Shown here: positions 1 through 8,164 of the stretch, in pieces
Position numbering within the stretch: the first letter of the stretch is position 1
Layout of the letters: each line of letters opens with the position of its first letter
Origin: Timonella sp031979385
Lineage (GTDB): Bacteria > Actinomycetota > Actinomycetes > Actinomycetales > Cellulomonadaceae
Direction of reading: 5' to 3'
DNA: 64,000 nucleotides
Assembly: GCA_031979385.1 (NCBI GenBank)
Contig: DALZEF010000006.1
Span: forward strand, 62,001-126,000
Translations under genes and position numbers: made by a program
The notes under the pieces: model-generated
The model's input: the letters and a program-made list of their open reading frames with translations, nothing else
Told to the model about the DNA's origin: nothing
The model's database searches: none

Positions 1-2
1 CT

Positions 3-473
3 TCCCGTCCACTTCGCGTTGTCGCAGGTGCGGCACTTGCTGGCGGTCTCGTGCTGGGCGCTACCGCTTGCGCCCCATCGACCACGGACCTGTACTACGC
101 AGCTTCGGACGGCACCCGCGTAACACTTGACGAAGGCACGGTTGAGGTCATCAACCTGATGATCCTCACCTCCGGCGAGGGCGGCACCGCTCACGTACAC
201 GGTGCGATCAAGAACCACACGACCGGCGACAACGTGGCCACACTCGTGTCTGAGGATGGCGCCTTAAACCTCCAGGTTGAGTTGTCCTCACAGCAGACGG
301 TAAACCTCAGCAACGACGATGTTGCGGGCACCGAGATCGCCGGCTTCCCAGCGAAGCCTGGTTCAACCCTTGACGTTCAACTTTCGGATGCTGCGGGCAA
401 TGCGAAGGTCGTCCACGTTCCGGTTCTCGACGGCACACTTCCTGAATACCAGGATCACGCTCCAACCGAGTAA
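3..473 (+). CDS. Lipoprotein, 5' end outside window
   Basis: The frame is open from the first complete codon of the window, so the true start lies upstream; the GTG at 51 falls inside the signal peptide and is not the start. The visible part begins with a hydrophobic signal sequence ending in the lipobox A-T-A-C, followed by a mature domain of about 130 residues rich in beta-type sequence, acidic, with no cysteine beyond the lipidated one. I read it as an exported lipid-anchored protein facing the cell wall. No family was recognised and there is no catalytic motif. A strong terminator follows at once, so it ends its transcript and is separate from the pst genes. Confidence 0.8.
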   Translation, partial: SRPLRVVAGAALAGGLVLGATACAPSTTDLYYAASDGTRVTLDEGTVEVINLMILTSGEGGTAHVHGAIKNHTTGDNVATLVSEDGALNLQVELSSQQTVNLSNDDVAGTEIAGFPAKPGSTLDVQLSDAAGNAKVVHVPVLDGTLPEYQDHAPTE

Positions 474-490
474 AGCCCTCTCGCTCAACT

Positions 491-527
491 AGGCCGTGCC
501 CCTCAGATGAGGGGCACGGCCTTTTTG
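491..527 (+). terminator. Intrinsic terminator after the lipoprotein gene
   Basis: A perfect 14-bp GC-rich inverted repeat (491-504 with 509-522, loop AGAT) is followed by a run of five T on the plus strand. It lies 18 bases after the lipoprotein stop codon. Confidence 0.9.
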
Positions 528-667
528 CGTCTGGATCACCTGCGTCCAGATTGCCGACGAGAGACTCAGTTAACCGCTCGCCTCACGCCCCAGCAGCGCT
601 GGATCGCAAGGACACAAGGTGCCTGGCCGACTCGTCGCCAATCCCCTGTGAGAGTTACCCAATGCAG

Positions 668-714
668 AAGAGAGCCGAGGTAGGCCCCGACACGGTACCT
701 ACCTCGGCTCTCTT
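668..714 (-). terminator. Terminator after pstB
   Basis: A perfect 17-bp inverted repeat (668-684 with 698-714, 13-base loop) lies just past the pstB stop codon, with a short pyrimidine tract on the minus strand. It closes the pstSCAB transcript. The 140 bases between this hairpin and the previous terminator show nothing recognisable. Confidence 0.8.
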
Positions 715-733
715 TGTGAACGTCGCTTTGGCC

Positions 734-1513
734 CTACCCAAAGCGACCCGAGATGTAGTCCTCAGTCGCCTGCACGCGAGGAGAGGAGAACATCGCGGAA
801 GTATCATCGATCTCGATCAGCTTGCCCGGCTTGCCGGTGCCTGCGATGTTGAAGAATGCGGTGCGGTCAGACACACGGGCTGCCTGCTGCATGTTGTGGG
901 TCACGATCACGATGGTGTACTGCGACTTCAGCTCGTGCATGAGGTCCTCGATGGCGAGCGTCGAGATCGGGTCGAGCGCGGAGCATGGTTCGTCCATGAG
1001 CAGCACGTCGGGCTTCACGGCAATCGCACGTGCGATGCACAGACGCTGCTGCTGTCCACCGGACAGCGACGAGCCCGGCCGGTCGAGACGATCCTTGACC
1101 TCGTTCCACAGGTTTGCACCGCGCAGCGACTGCTCAACGATGCCCTCGGCATCCGATTTGGAGATCTTCTTGGAGTTCAGGCGCACGCCGGCAAGAACGT
1201 TCTCCGAAATCGACATGGTCGGGAACGGGTTCGGACGCTGGAACACCATACCGACGTGGCGGCGGACCAAAACCGGGTCGACGCTTGCGCCGTACAGGTC
1301 TTCGCCGTCGAGCAGCGCTTTGCCTTCGACGCGTGCGCCCGGGATGACCTCGTGCATGCGGTTCAAGGTGCGCAGGAAGGTCGACTTACCGCAACCGGAC
1401 GGGCCGATGAGAGCGGTGATGGAACGAGGTTCGACCTGCATGTTCACGTCTTCCACGGCGAGGAAGTCCCCGTAGTAAACGTTGAGGTTCTGTACGTCAA
1501 TTCGCTTGGACAT
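734..1513 (-). CDS. pstB: Phosphate ABC transporter ATPase PstB
   Basis: Cytoplasmic ATPase driving high-affinity phosphate import through PstCA. The protein of 259 residues has Walker A (GPSGCGKST), the signature LSGGQQQR, Walker B with DEPCSALDP and the switch histidine in VTHNM. The open frame runs 31 codons further upstream, but the ATG at 1513 is preceded by a purine-rich AAAAGG site at about six bases and gives the usual PstB length and N-terminus. It is the last gene of pstS-pstC-pstA-pstB, 118 bases after pstA, so it may have its own translation signals but probably not its own promoter. Family knowledge and context agree. Confidence 0.97.
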   Translation of the reverse strand: MSKRIDVQNLNVYYGDFLAVEDVNMQVEPRSITALIGPSGCGKSTFLRTLNRMHEVIPGARVEGKALLDGEDLYGASVDPVLVRRHVGMVFQRPNPFPTMSISENVLAGVRLNSKKISKSDAEGIVEQSLRGANLWNEVKDRLDRPGSSLSGGQQQRLCIARAIAVKPDVLLMDEPCSALDPISTLAIEDLMHELKSQYTIVIVTHNMQQAARVSDRTAFFNIAGTGKPGKLIEIDDTSAMFSSPRVQATEDYISGRFG

Positions 1514-1631
1514 GATGTGCCTTTTCTGTGTCGGCCTGTCTGGCCGAACCGTGTCGGGTTGGGCGGTGTAGGGCTTGGGGTGCGATCGCCGGCGGGCTGT
1601 CAGCACTCCGTGATCAAACGGTCGGGATGGG

Positions 1632-2693
1632 TTAACGGTCGAGTTTCGGTGCGAAGTACTTCGAGACCAGTCGAGCCAGGATGTTCAGGAGCATCACGAC
1701 AACGATCAATACGAGTGCGGCACCCCATGCTCGTTCAACCCCGATTCCACCCTGTTGATACTGGCGGTAGGCGAACACTGGAAGTGTCGCCATGCGGCCT
1801 TCGAATACGTTGAAGTTCGCATCGGCTGCGATTCCGATGGTCAGGAGCAGGGGTGCGGTTTCACCGATGACACGGGCGACCGCGAGCATCACACCTGTCA
1901 CGATGCCACCGATCGCGGTGCGAAGCACCACCTTGAAGATCGTACGGGCCTTGGTGACTCCAAGCGCATAGGAGGCTTCACGCAGCTCATTGGGAACCAG
2001 ACGGAGCATTTCCTCGACGGAGCGGATGACCACCGGGGTCATGAGCACCGCGAGCGCTGCAGCACCCATGATTCCGGCACGGTATGCAGGACCGAACAGG
2101 AGCGTGAAGAGCGTGAAGGCGAACAGACCCGCAACAATTGATGGGATACCGGTCATGACGTCCACGAAGAACGTGACGCCGCGGGCCAGTGGTCCACGGC
2201 CATACTCCACGAGGTAGATCGCAGTGAGGATGCCGATTGGGACCGAGATGATGGTGGCGGTGAGGGTCACCATGATGGTTCCCCAGATCGCGTGGTAGAT
2301 GCCGCCCTCGGTCATTTCCCCGAAGACTCCCACCATGTTGGTGTTGAGGAACTGGAAGTCGACAACGCTCAGGCCTTTGGCCAGCACGGTTCCGAGGAGG
2401 GAGACGAGCGGGATAAGGGCGAGTCCGAACGCAACGACGACGAGGGTTGTGGCAAACCGGTCCGTTGCGTAGCGTGATCCTTCAATCCTGCGGGACAAGA
2501 TCGTGATCGACAGTGCGTAAAGCACCACGGTCAGCGACACGATGGTCGCAATCGACGCGGAATCGGCGAGGAACAGGATTCCGGCGGCAACGGCGGCGGA
2601 GCCGCCAAGGATTGCCCAAGGAGCCCACTTTGGTAGGCGCGGGGTCGAGCTCAGAACGCCGGGCGCGATGTTAGAAGCGGTAAGGGTCGCCAT
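1632..2693 (-). CDS. pstA: Phosphate ABC transporter permease PstA
   Basis: Inner-membrane permease subunit of the phosphate importer, 353 residues with about eight hydrophobic segments. The first two precede the canonical six-helix MetI-like core. The core contains the EAA-type loop (REASYALG) that contacts PstB. Its ATG overlaps the pstC stop by one base (TGATG), indicating translational coupling and fixing the start. Confidence 0.96.
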   Translation of the reverse strand: MATLTASNIAPGVLSSTPRLPKWAPWAILGGSAAVAAGILFLADSASIATIVSLTVVLYALSITILSRRIEGSRYATDRFATTLVVVAFGLALIPLVSLLGTVLAKGLSVVDFQFLNTNMVGVFGEMTEGGIYHAIWGTIMVTLTATIISVPIGILTAIYLVEYGRGPLARGVTFFVDVMTGIPSIVAGLFAFTLFTLLFGPAYRAGIMGAAALAVLMTPVVIRSVEEMLRLVPNELREASYALGVTKARTIFKVVLRTAIGGIVTGVMLAVARVIGETAPLLLTIGIAADANFNVFEGRMATLPVFAYRQYQQGGIGVERAWGAALVLIVVVMLLNILARLVSKYFAPKLDR

Positions 2694-3802
2694 CAGTTTG
2701 CTCCACTAAACTCGCTGCGGCGGCTCACGATCCAGCGTGCGGTCATGTTGACCGCGAGGGTGATCAAGAAGAGCGCAAGACCGGTTGCGATCAAGGTCGA
2801 TACGGCGAGGCCGGATGCCTCAGGGAATTTCGCGGCGATGTTTGCCGCGATGGTTTGATGTTGCCCTGGCTTGAGCAAGAAGAAGGAGAACAGGGTTCCG
2901 GGCGAGAGGATCATGAGCACGGCCATGGTCTCACCGAGCGCGCGGCCAAGACCAAGCATGGAGGCCGAGATGACTCCGGAGCGCCCGAACGGAAACACCG
3001 TCATGCGCACGAGTTCCCAGCGGGTTGCACCGAGTGCAAGCGCCGCCTCTTCGTGGAGGCGTGGCGTCTGTAGGAAGATCTCGCGCGAGACGGCGGTGAT
3101 GATCGGAAGGATCATGACTGCGAGCACGAGGCTTGCGGTCAGCACGTTTCGTGCTGGCGCCTGGTAGCCCTCGAAGAGTGGGATGAAGCCGAGGTAGCTG
3201 GTCATCCATGCGAACAGTGGGTCGAGGGTGGGTGCGAGCCAGAGCGCCCCCCACAGGCCGTAGACCACAGATGGGATGGCCGCCAGGAGGTCGATCACAT
3301 AGCCGAGGACTCCGGAGACACTACGCGGTGAGTAGTGGGAGATGAACAGGGCGATTCCCACTGACAGTGGCACCGCGACTGCCAAGGCGATGATGGATGC
3401 GAGAAGCGTTCCAAAGATGAGCGGCAGGATGTAGCCGAGCAGGGAGTCCCCGTTAAACCAGGAGATCGCCTGCAACTCAGAGATATCGGCCGTTAGTGCG
3501 GGCCAGGCGCTATAGATCAGGAAGCCCGCTACCGCGGCCAGGATAACCAGGATGGTTATCCCAGCCGCGGTGGAGAGGAATTCGAACCAGCGTGCCACAA
3601 GCACCGCCATGAACTTAGACCGGTTCTTACCCGCCAGACGTGTTCCGCCCGGTTGCGGAGCACCCCCTTGGGTCTGGACATCTGCACTGTGGTGGTCGCT
3701 CGCAGCGGCGTGTGTGCCTAGCTGCCCACCCTGTGTAGATTCGCTCGTAGTGTGAGCGTTGTGTGCCCCGTTAGGGAAGGGCGTTGAGCTCAACTGAGTC
3801 AT
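2693..3802 (-). CDS. pstC: Phosphate ABC transporter permease PstC
   Basis: Partner permease of PstA. The chosen ATG at 3802 has GAGG eight bases upstream and gives 369 residues; a TTG at 3835 would add 11 residues but lacks a clear site. The first 70 or so residues are hydrophilic and rich in Ser, Thr, Gly, Gln and His, an extension beyond the usual PstC core. Then come six or more membrane segments and the EAA loop (HEEAALALGATRWE). It sits between pstS (83 bases upstream) and pstA (one-base overlap). Confidence 0.95.
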   Translation of the reverse strand: MTQLSSTPFPNGAHNAHTTSESTQGGQLGTHAAASDHHSADVQTQGGAPQPGGTRLAGKNRSKFMAVLVARWFEFLSTAAGITILVILAAVAGFLIYSAWPALTADISELQAISWFNGDSLLGYILPLIFGTLLASIIALAVAVPLSVGIALFISHYSPRSVSGVLGYVIDLLAAIPSVVYGLWGALWLAPTLDPLFAWMTSYLGFIPLFEGYQAPARNVLTASLVLAVMILPIITAVSREIFLQTPRLHEEAALALGATRWELVRMTVFPFGRSGVISASMLGLGRALGETMAVLMILSPGTLFSFFLLKPGQHQTIAANIAAKFPEASGLAVSTLIATGLALFLITLAVNMTARWIVSRRSEFSGAN

Positions 3803-3885
3803 TGGGTCAGCCTCATCGGTCTGTGTATCGCGCAATGTTCTGCTCGTTACGTGTGTCGGGGTTTAGTGGTGCTGGTTCGGTTGAA

Positions 3886-5037
3886 TCACTTGGTGGTGAT
3901 TGAGTCGATTGCTGCGGTGACCTCGCCGCGCAGCGCTTCGGAGATCGGGGCCGATCCAGCGACATCAGCCTGCGCTGCGATTGCTTGGCCCTCAGTCGAA
4001 GCTACGTAGTTCAGGAATGCCTTGACGTTGGTGGCTTCTTCAGCGGTCTCATACACGGAGCAAGCAACCGAGTAGGAGATCAGGACGAGTGGGTAGGCAC
4101 CCTCTGCGCTCGTGTTGCGGTCGAGTTCAACCACGAGGCGCTTGTCGTTTGCGCCCTCTGCGCGTGGCGAGGCGTCAACGACTGCTGCTGCGGCTTCTGC
4201 GGAGAACGGTACGTAGTTCTCGCCGACCTTGAGGGCAACGGTTCCCAGGTCGCCTGCACGGGACGCGTCGGCGTATCCGATGGTTCCCTCGGCACCCTTG
4301 ACGGTGTCGATCAAGCCGGAGGTTCCGTTACCAGACTGGGTTCCAGAGATTGGCCAGTCGCCGGATGCCTCGTGCTCCCACGCACCGTTCGAGGCTGCCT
4401 CGAGGTATTCGGTGAAGTTTTCGGTGGTGCCGGACTCGTCGGAGCGGTTCACCGGAGTGATTGCGAGGTCTGGGAGTTCGACGCCCTCGTTCTGTGCAGC
4501 GATCGCTGGGTCGTTCCACTTGGTGATCTTGCCGGAGAACACGTTCGCGATGGTCTCGGCGTCTAGGTTGATGTGCTCTGCGTCCACGCTTGGCAGGTTG
4601 TAGACAACCGCGATTGGGGAGATGTAGAGCGGGAGTTCGAGTGCTTCGCCACCGTAGCAGCGGTCCACTGCCTGCGCGAGTTCCTCTTCCTTCAGTGGGG
4701 AGTCGGTGCCAGCAAACTGGACACCACCCGCGAGGAACTGGGTACGTCCACCACCGGAGCCAACGGCTTCGTAGTTGACGGTGAGGTTTGGTGCAACTGA
4801 GGTGAGGGTTGCAATCCATCCCTCCATTGCCTTCTCCTGGGAACTTGCACCAGCACCGGCGATTGAGCCGGATGCCTCTGGCTCATCGGTCTCGGTTGGA
4901 GCGTCCGTGGTGCTGGTCTCTGCTGGCGAGGTTGGCTCTTCCTGTGGCACGGCGTCCGAGCCGCAAGCGGCAAGAGCAAGCACGAGTGCGCCGGACAGGG
5001 CGGATGCGGCTAGGGCGCGGCTCTTTACGTTCTTCAC
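3886..5037 (-). CDS. pstS: Phosphate-binding lipoprotein PstS
   Basis: Extracytoplasmic solute-binding protein that hands phosphate to PstCA. The 383 residues begin with a signal peptide ending in lipobox L-A-A-C, then a Pro/Thr/Glu/Ser-rich spacer of about 35 residues. The PBP domain follows, with the phosphate-contact segments GAGASSQ, GSGGGRTQF, TDSPL, RSDESGTT and SGTQSGNGTSG. It is the first gene of the pst operon. The upstream 260 bases contain PHO-box repeats (5142-5163 and 5198-5205), so induction on phosphate starvation by the neighbouring RegX3 is expected. Confidence 0.97.
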   Translation of the reverse strand: MKNVKSRALAASALSGALVLALAACGSDAVPQEEPTSPAETSTTDAPTETDEPEASGSIAGAGASSQEKAMEGWIATLTSVAPNLTVNYEAVGSGGGRTQFLAGGVQFAGTDSPLKEEELAQAVDRCYGGEALELPLYISPIAVVYNLPSVDAEHINLDAETIANVFSGKITKWNDPAIAAQNEGVELPDLAITPVNRSDESGTTENFTEYLEAASNGAWEHEASGDWPISGTQSGNGTSGLIDTVKGAEGTIGYADASRAGDLGTVALKVGENYVPFSAEAAAAVVDASPRAEGANDKRLVVELDRNTSAEGAYPLVLISYSVACSVYETAEEATNVKAFLNYVASTEGQAIAAQADVAGSAPISEALRGEVTAAIDSITTK

Positions 5038-5141
5038 GTTGTAAACCTTCTTAAGTTTGCGTCAAAAAGTCTGGGGTGGCAGTTGGTTGATCCCTGCGCA
5101 CAACTAGAAAGTTAGGAGCCGTAAATGACTGTCGTTTGGTG

Positions 5142-5163
5142 TTTGGGTGAAGCAAAGATGAAC
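5142..5163 (-). promoter_or_regulatory. PHO box upstream of pstS
   Basis: Read on the minus strand, two adjacent 11-bp direct repeats begin GTTCATC and CTTCACC, 105 bases before the pstS start. This spacing and sequence match the binding sites known for actinobacterial PhoP and RegX3 regulators. A further exact GTTCACCC lies at 5198-5205, with a weaker second half in phase at 5187-5194. Binding by RegX3 is inferred, not shown. Confidence 0.75.
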
Positions 5164-5197
5164 GTTACGTTTTTTATTCGCCCCGTAGGTTACGTAA

Positions 5198-5205
5198 GGG
5201 TGAAC
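5198..5205 (-). promoter_or_regulatory. Upstream PHO half-site of pstS
   Basis: An exact GTTCACCC on the minus strand, 35 bases upstream of the main two-repeat box. The next 11-bp unit downstream matches at only about half its positions, so this may be a secondary or low-affinity site. Confidence 0.5.
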
Positions 5206-5294
5206 GAGCACATGGGATTTTCCAGAGGCGGTCGTCCTATGCCACGCGCAGGCGTGCTATCCGGTCTCGGTCGGGCTGCACCCTACATGGAACC

Positions 5295-5774
5295 TCAACG
5301 GCTGGTTGGCATATACGTGATCACGGTAAGCGGCCCCTCGGCGAGTGTAGGTACCTCGAAGTTGTCAAAGTACTGTTCTGCGAGTTGCGCTGAGAGTTGG
5401 AAATCATCTGTGTTTTGGTTACCACGGTCGCGCACCCGTTTGAGGGCGACGTCTCTGGGCGTCTCCAGATAGATGGTTTCGGGTGTGACCCCGAATGGTG
5501 CGAGCAGTTCTCGATATTCGTCTCGCATCCTCTTCGACCAGAACGAGAAGTCGAGCACGACGTCCGTGTCTTGCTTTACCAGGGCAAGGAGCCTCTGCTT
5601 CAGCTCGAAGGTGATCAGTTCGTGCAGCTCGTGGGAGATGGGCATTTCCCGTGCCCCACGATTCCATGCTTCAACATCGTAGGAAAGTCGTGTGTAACCG
5701 CTTTTCTCGTATTGTCTGGCACGGTGGGTTTTTCCCGCTCCTGCGGGGCCGCACATGAAGACTACGTGGCTCAT
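5295..5774 (-). CDS. P-loop kinase-like protein (AAA_33 type)
   Basis: Small cytoplasmic nucleotide-binding protein of 159 residues. The N-terminus carries Walker A (GPAGAGKTH, residues 9-17). A VVLDFSFWSK segment follows in the middle, a position and form typical of the zeta-toxin/polynucleotide-kinase-like group, and an RVRDRGNQ motif lies towards the C-terminus. The family phosphorylates diverse small molecules or nucleic acids; the substrate here cannot be told. It lies between pstS and regX3 in the same direction but is separated from pstS by the PHO-box promoter region, so functional linkage to phosphate is only suggested by position. Confidence 0.8.
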   Translation of the reverse strand: MSHVVFMCGPAGAGKTHRARQYEKSGYTRLSYDVEAWNRGAREMPISHELHELITFELKQRLLALVKQDTDVVLDFSFWSKRMRDEYRELLAPFGVTPETIYLETPRDVALKRVRDRGNQNTDDFQLSAQLAEQYFDNFEVPTLAEGPLTVITYMPTSR

Positions 5775-5845
5775 GGTATCGACACTACAGGTGCTTGACG
5801 ACGATTCCCGCAGATCGCTGCAATTGCGGGCTAGGCAGTCGGCTG

Positions 5846-5892
5846 GGAAATAAGAAGTCCGCCGGCCCCGCTATGCAGCGGGGCCGGCGGAC
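5846..5892 (-). terminator. Terminator after regX3
   Basis: A perfect 16-bp GC-rich stem (5857-5872 with 5877-5892, four-base loop) is followed on the minus strand by a T-rich stretch. It ends the senX3-regX3 transcript. Confidence 0.9.
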
Positions 5893-5907
5893 GAAACTGT
5901 CAGCGCG

Positions 5908-6624
5908 CTATGAGCCGGAGGGGTCAGTGAACTTGTATCCCAGTCCACGTACCGTCAATACGAGTTGGGGATGTCCCGGGTCGTCCTCGATCTTGGCGCG
6001 GATGCGTTTGATGTGAACGTCCAGCGTCTTGGTGTCTCCCACATAGTCCGAGCCCCACACCCGATCAATGAGTTGACCACGGGTCAGCACGCGACCTGCG
6101 TTTCGGAGCAGGTACTCAAGGAGGTCAAACTCCTTGAGCGGGAAGGAGACCGATTCACCGTTCACGGTCACGATGTGGCGCTCGACATCCATTTTGACCG
6201 GGCCTGCAGCAAGGACCTGGTCGTTCTCCTCGGAGGCCTGTCGGTCCTGTTCAACCGGAGCCGAGTGGTTGCGGCGCAGCACAGCACGCATGCGGGCGAG
6301 CAACTCGCGGAACGAGTACGGCTTGGTGACATAGTCATCCGCACCCAGCTCCAAGCCCACGACCTTATCGATCTCGCCATCCTTGGCAGTCAGCATGATG
6401 ACCGGGACATTGCCGCGTTGGCGCAGTTCCCGGCACACCTCGGTGCCAGAGATACCGGGAAGCATCAGATCCAGCAGCACTAGGTCCGGCTGCTCGGCGT
6501 CATATGCCTCAAGGGCCTCGTTGCCTGTTGCAACAGCCACAACGTCGTATCCTTCACGCGTGAGCTGATACGTCAGCGGCTCACGGTACGACTCTTCGTC
6601 CTCAACAACTAAGATGCGCGTCAC
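5908..6624 (-). CDS. regX3: Phosphate response regulator RegX3
   Basis: DNA-binding response regulator of 238 residues. The receiver domain has the acidic pair (D9, E10), phospho-acceptor D52 in LLDLMLPG, T79 and K101 in TKPYS. The C-terminal winged helix is OmpR-type, with the DNA-contact region ending in VRGLGYKF. The segment EIDKVVGLELGADDYVTKPY is nearly identical to mycobacterial RegX3 as I know it. It overlaps senX3 by four bases (ATGA), and PHO boxes nearby are its probable targets. PhoP and MtrA are alternatives, but the senX3 partner and pst/phoU context favour RegX3. Confidence 0.93.
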   Translation of the reverse strand: MTRILVVEDEESYREPLTYQLTREGYDVVAVATGNEALEAYDAEQPDLVLLDLMLPGISGTEVCRELRQRGNVPVIMLTAKDGEIDKVVGLELGADDYVTKPYSFRELLARMRAVLRRNHSAPVEQDRQASEENDQVLAAGPVKMDVERHIVTVNGESVSFPLKEFDLLEYLLRNAGRVLTRGQLIDRVWGSDYVGDTKTLDVHIKRIRAKIEDDPGHPQLVLTVRGLGYKFTDPSGS

Positions 6625-7931
6625 GCGCCCTCCTCATTATCGTCAGGTTCCGCCTTGCGCGGGATGCTGCGCACCTGCAGCACGTCGGTTGGTAGTAAGA
6701 CTCTGTTGGGTCGCTCAAACCGGGTGCGACCCGTGCCCGTGGGTTCTGGGATGTCGATGTCGTCGTAGTAGTCATCGTCCTCGGAGATTGATGTCTCTGG
6801 ACTTTGCTTGACCTCGGCGGGAATGCGCAATGTGAAGGTTGACCCCTGGCCCTCGCGCGACCATACCGTGACGTCACCGCCATGGTCTGCGGCAACATGC
6901 TTGACAATCGAGAGTCCAAGCCCTGTTCCACCTGTGGCTCGTGAGCGCGCCGGGTCGACGCGATAGAAGCGCTCGAAGATACGGCTCTGGTGTTCCGGTG
7001 AGATGCCGATGCCCTGGTCCACCACCGTGATCTCGACGAGGTCGCCCTTTTGGGTGACGCCGACCCCCACATTCGTCTTCTCCGGAGAGTAGGCGACTGC
7101 GTTGTCGACCAGATTTCGCACTGCGGTGACGAGCAGATTGTGATCGCCGTACACATGGGTGTCGAGGTCTCCGCCGACGGTGAGGGTGATGTCCTTGCCC
7201 TGAGCGACGACTCGGGCGCGATCGGTGGCCTCCTCGATGACCCCACGCACCTGAACGACGCTCGCCGGGTGTGTGGACCCCTCCAGTTGGAGACGCGAGA
7301 GCTCGATGATCTCCTGCACGAGTTGCGCCAAGCGCTTGGACTCCTGGCTCATTCTTCCCGCAAAATGGCGCACAGCTTCTGGATCGTCTGCCGCGTCCTG
7401 GAGCGTCTCCGCGAGCAGACCGATTGCTCCAACAGGTGTTTTGAGTTCGTGTGAGACATTGACTGTGAAGTCCCGGCGGATGGTCTCAACCCGCTTGGCC
7501 TCGGTTTTGTCCTCCGCGAGAACCAATACATGGTCGGCGTTGAGTTGCGCGACCCGCACCTGAAGCATCACGCGACCACGCCCAACGGGACCGAGCGGAA
7601 GCTCGAGTTCCTCGTCGGCGATCAGGCCTGAACGTCGTACGGAGTCAATCATGTCCTGGATCGCGGGGTGCACGATCTTGGTTCCACGCACTACACCCAG
7701 CGCATAGGCAGGCGCACTCGCCCGCAACACGGTATCGTCGTTCGAGATGATGACCGCAGCCGAGCGCAGAACTGACAGGACCCTGATAGCACCGCCATCG
7801 AGCCCAGTCGAACGCAACGAACTTGCCGTACGCTGCTGCTTCTCACTGAACGTGAAAGCAAGCGTGGCAAAGACACCAACAGCGATGCCCACGGCCCCAG
7901 CGATGATCAGCGAAAAACTATCCACGCCCAA
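6621..7931 (-). CDS. senX3: Sensor histidine kinase SenX3
   Basis: Membrane kinase that phosphorylates RegX3. The 436 residues comprise one N-terminal membrane helix (about 7-28), a PAS-like sensory region (about 45-145), a HisKA domain with H161 in NVSHELKTPVG and a HATPase domain with N box (NAVAYSP), DQGIGI, ERFYRVD and GTGLGL. The last 50 residues are an acidic, poorly conserved tail. It is divergent from phoU across a 233-base region holding a four-unit PHO box, so autoregulation is likely. In known systems phosphate status reaches SenX3 through PstB and PhoU, encoded here on both sides. Confidence 0.94.
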   Translation of the reverse strand: MGVDSFSLIIAGAVGIAVGVFATLAFTFSEKQQRTASSLRSTGLDGGAIRVLSVLRSAAVIISNDDTVLRASAPAYALGVVRGTKIVHPAIQDMIDSVRRSGLIADEELELPLGPVGRGRVMLQVRVAQLNADHVLVLAEDKTEAKRVETIRRDFTVNVSHELKTPVGAIGLLAETLQDAADDPEAVRHFAGRMSQESKRLAQLVQEIIELSRLQLEGSTHPASVVQVRGVIEEATDRARVVAQGKDITLTVGGDLDTHVYGDHNLLVTAVRNLVDNAVAYSPEKTNVGVGVTQKGDLVEITVVDQGIGISPEHQSRIFERFYRVDPARSRATGGTGLGLSIVKHVAADHGGDVTVWSREGQGSTFTLRIPAEVKQSPETSISEDDDYYDDIDIPEPTGTGRTRFERPNRVLLPTDVLQVRSIPRKAEPDDNEEGA

Positions 7932-8030
7932 TAGCCTACGGTGCTACCACACCGTTTGGCGCCCACCTCCATCACCGCGGAATGCAGAAACCGCAGAAAT
8001 TTAGGGGTTTCTCGCATCACTCGGACAAGA

Positions 8031-8074
8031 GTTCATACATGCGACACCAGCCGTTCACCTTAGGGTTCCCCCAA
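8031..8074 (+). promoter_or_regulatory. Four-unit PHO box between senX3 and phoU
   Basis: Four consecutive 11-bp units start GTTCATA (8031), CGACACC (8042), GTTCACC (8053) and GGTTCCC (8064). They lie 90-134 bases before phoU and 100-143 bases before senX3. The period and the GTTCACC core match actinobacterial PHO boxes bound by PhoP or RegX3 dimers. Confidence 0.78.
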
Positions 8075-8164
8075 ACACACTTGGCTTTGTCAGTGTAGAG
8101 GCTGTTGAGCAAGTCGATGACTTCGGTGTGCTCGCCTAAACTTTTACGTCCCAAAAGGAGCGAC

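Noticed and set aside
551..1813. 420-codon plus-strand frame over pstB and pstA
   Set aside because: It lies antisense to two clear transporter genes, has no family motif and is a codon-composition shadow typical of high-GC DNA.
3576..3590. tRNA-like TTCGAA T-loop match
   Set aside because: It lies inside pstC coding sequence and no cloverleaf arms flank it.
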